From positions 7,541,501 through 7,605,500 of the forward strand of contig NC_060963.1 in the NCBI RefSeq assembly GCF_910589235.1: DNA of 64,000 nt, in the 5' to 3' direction. Every line of letters starts with the position of its first letter. The first letter of the stretch is position 1. The translations under genes and the position numbers were made by a program. Below the pieces are notes generated by a model. That model did no database searches, was not told where the DNA came from, and was given only the letters and a program-made list of their open reading frames with translations. Positions 61,690-64,000 of the stretch are shown here, piece by piece. The stretch is from Vespa crabro. Its lineage: Eukaryota; Arthropoda; Insecta; Hymenoptera; Vespidae.

Positions 61690-62879
61690 GGTAAAGTTCG
61701 TTTGTGGTCGGAAACGGAAAAGGAGCAGGAAACTCCTAGGGTAGATCTCCTAATGCTTTCGTAAATGTTCCCTACGTGAGCCGAATGTTGGTTATGCGAG
61801 GCTAGCAAATACGATTCGTCGGTCGAGTTACATTCGTGCATGGACATCGTCCGTCAAAGAATTATGTCAAGCGTTAGGAGTGCGAGAAGCACGAACGACC
61901 GGAAAGTAGAAATTTCTCGGTCGATGGACCACTCTATTTTACCTACTTTAACCTAGTTCTACGTTGTCGTTGTCATCGAGGTAACGATCGTCTATTGGGT
62001 ATCGCGATAAGATTAGCGTTTTTAGCATACCAAGCAATTGACAAATCGATGCACGGTTTTAAAAAGAACTTGCTACCTCGAATAAAATTTATTTTCCATT
62101 CGATGAAAAATTTAAATGAAATGGATATACGCTTGCAGATTTGTTCATAGAACGTTAGCATCGAATTATCTTTATTTATCTATGTATATATGTATGTACA
62201 TATGTATATCTCTCGATCCACAAAGAAGAATGTAATCGATGAATGAATAAACAGAAATGAGTTCGTCGCGTATTTATGCGGGCGATTAAGCACATCGATA
62301 AGATACTCTATGTTCATTTTATTCGAATTTTTATATCTCTCTCTGAATATTTATTTCCTATAAATCGATTTACCTTTGTCCGATTAACAAATTTCTACGT
62401 AAAGCTATGATATTTTATGCGATTTTATTATCGCTGATAATGACGAGGAAGAAATTAATGTTTGTAATTAACTGATGTGTAAGTCCTATCGTATATTAAA
62501 TTACTAGGGATATGATCGTCGTGTGTTTATATTCTTTCTGTTCTGTTCCTTTTCTTTTGTTTAACGTGGTAATCTAAGCCAAATAGTAGTAGTGTGAGGA
62601 TCGTGAAGGACCAACATTTAATAGATAAACAAAATTTCAGTATTTTTCTTATTGATATACATATATACATAAGTATTTCCCTTCGATCAAGAGAATTACG
62701 TATTATTAATACATTTTTTTTTTTAATTAAAATATATTATTTTTCTCTATAATTGTTTCATATATTAATTCTTATTATAAATTTGCCTTTAATTTTGCGT
62801 TTAAATTTGCATTTAAATGTAATAGGTACTATTATCTTGTAATTTAACGATTATATATATATATATTATTTTGTTCTAA

Positions 62880-63062
62880 TTATATACAAATAGGATAATT
62901 TGTCTTAGATGGAATGATGGAATGTGAATCTCTTTTTATTGGAGTGAAATTGACTAGTATGCTATTATTGACGGGTACATCTTCTGGTACAGTACGTAGG
63001 GTCAGACGTGAACGAAGCCTGTGAAGCCCTGCATTGGTACGATTAGTTAAGTCGACGTCCAC
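62880..63062 (-). CDS. Candidate terminal exon, unidentified
   Basis: A 60-codon minus-strand frame follows an acceptor-like TATATATGTAG (ending 63063). It reads VDVDLTNRTNAGLHRLRSRL, then TLRTVPEDVPVNNSILVN and so on to a TAA. Mixed composition and phase-0 opening suggest coding, but no family is recognised and no good phase-0 donor links it to the exon at 63671. May be chance. Confidence 0.3.
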   Translation of the reverse strand: MDVDLTNRTNAGLHRLRSRLTLRTVPEDVPVNNSILVNFTPIKRDSHSIIPSKTNYPICI

Positions 63063-63150
63063 CTACATATATAAAAAGCACTATACAGAGGACCATACTC
63101 TGCAAAAGAGAAACTTTCTTATTGAGCGAAATAATATTCTTTAAAGATCA

Positions 63151-63270
<120 letters not shown>

Positions 63271-63565
63271 CCATACACATACACACACAATAGGATTGTA
63301 AATGTAAGAGTTTGAATATCGATCTGATATCAAATAATGACGAAATATGTATGTATGTATATATATAAACCATATCGATAATAATGAGCTACGAAATGTT
63401 AACAATTTATCTATATTTCTTATTCGAAGTAAAGGATCATCATAAAGTTAATTTTGTTAGGGAATAGTTAAAAATATGGAGCATTTATATATGTACATAT
63501 ATATGTTTCGTATCACGATAAGCTGATCAGAGTATCGATCAGAGTGCCTACTCTTTATTCCGAAG

Positions 63566-63671
63566 CTACGTTTGATCGGCCACGACTGTGAGGTTTTCAT
63601 TGTCCGACGTCAAAGGTTTCTTTGGATGTTTCAAAGGAGCGCGATTGTGCCAATGGGCAAAAGGGGAAGAC
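63566..63671 (-). CDS. Candidate exon of an unidentified gene at the right edge
   Basis: Acceptor GTTTCCTTTAG ends at 63672. In the phase set by the exon at 63955 it reads (K)SSPFAHWHNRAPLKHPK then KPLTSDNENLTVVADQT and a TAG at 63566-63568. It may end the protein there, or splice out at a poor donor (GTAGCT at 63569). Family not recognised. Confidence 0.4.
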
Positions 63672-63748
63672 CTAAAGGAAACTGAACTATAGTAAATTTG
63701 AACAATATCTTGAAAAGCATAGTTATTTATCGTATTTTAGATTTCTTG

Positions 63749-63750
63749 TT

Positions 63751-63786
<36 letters not shown>
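63749..63786. repeat. (TTTC)n microsatellite
   Basis: Nine to ten TTTC units in the intron of the right-edge candidate gene. Confidence 0.95.
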
Positions 63787-63954
63787 ATTTTTCTCTTTTT
63801 TTTTTAATCGTTTGAAAAACGAATACATGATCGAACGAAGGTAGGTGGCTTAGCATTTTACAGAAGACAAATAGTACACTCAGAATAATGCATGAGGCGG
63901 AATCGAGCGTAGTCAACGTCTGCGTTACGTGTTCGAAAAGAACGTGGATCTTAC

Positions 63955-64000
63955 TTTATGGAGGACGATCGAGTGTTGGGATTCGCATCGGCCAGAAACA
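63955..64000 (-). CDS. Partial exon running off the right edge, unidentified
   Basis: Reads FLADANPNTRSSSI plus AA, then a good donor AAA/GTAAGAT (donor G at 63954). The two carried bases join the exon at 63671 in frame to give an IKSSPF junction. The exon is truncated by the window. Confidence 0.4.

Larger units (their letters stand above)
50023..62879. other. Long region 5' of iGluR exon A; probable first intron(s)
   Basis: No secure exon in about 12.9 kb. The signal-peptide exon must end with a single G carried into exon A and should lie here or beyond the window. The region holds a GC-rich patch at 56200-56560, TA tracts (53737-53764, 57150-57196), GA/CT tracts (58366-58411, 61036-61118, 61639-61689), a 16-bp duplication near 50590-50620 and a perfect hairpin at 60560-60596. 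Confidence 0.5.

Overview
The window is AT-rich eukaryotic (insect) DNA with small exons, long introns, many GA/CT, TA and GATA microsatellites and no operon-like packing. Protein content points to a holometabolous insect, most likely a hymenopteran (bee, wasp or ant): a Hunchback protein with the full set of N-terminal, middle and C-terminal C2H2 fingers split over several coding exons, and an insect kainate-type glutamate receptor. CpG dinucleotides are common despite the AT richness, which fits Hymenoptera. I cannot name a species.

Layout. (1) 1-3000: upstream DNA with no gene I can support. (2) 3000-7830, plus strand: hunchback (hb). A probable noncoding first exon with a TATA-like box and a (GAA)n tract ends at a strong donor (3444). 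Three coding exons follow (5164-5340, 5600-5946, 6104-7586) and join in phase to a 668-residue zinc-finger transcription factor. (3) 7830-13380: repeat-rich intergenic DNA. (4) 13380-50022 and beyond, minus strand: one large kainate-type ionotropic glutamate receptor (iGluR) gene, convergent with hb. I assembled 17 coding exons from the sequence; every junction is phase-consistent except the choice at the last-but-two junction, where two competing donors 2 nt apart give either a short or a long cytoplasmic tail. The exons cover nearly all of the amino-terminal domain, both halves of the glutamate-binding domain, M1, the pore loop, M3, M4 and the C-tail. The signal-peptide exon was not found. 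(5) 50023-62880: probably the 5' intron(s) of the receptor; nothing firmly coding. (6) 62880-64000: pieces of a minus-strand gene running off the right edge, unidentified.

The two identified genes have unrelated roles (early segmentation and neuroblast timing; excitatory or modulatory glutamate signalling) and share only a 3'-to-3' neighbourhood.

I saw no CRISPR array, tRNA, rRNA, intact transposon or evident new system. Points most worth checking are the receptor's C-terminal region (tandem splice sites, a TGA followed by an open in-frame extension, PDZ-type ends on both forms), a genome-encoded Arg at the pore Q/R position, a diverged inverted repeat in an intron (27446-27768), a perfect 16-bp hairpin (60560-60596), and an Arg-rich upstream ORF in the hb leader.
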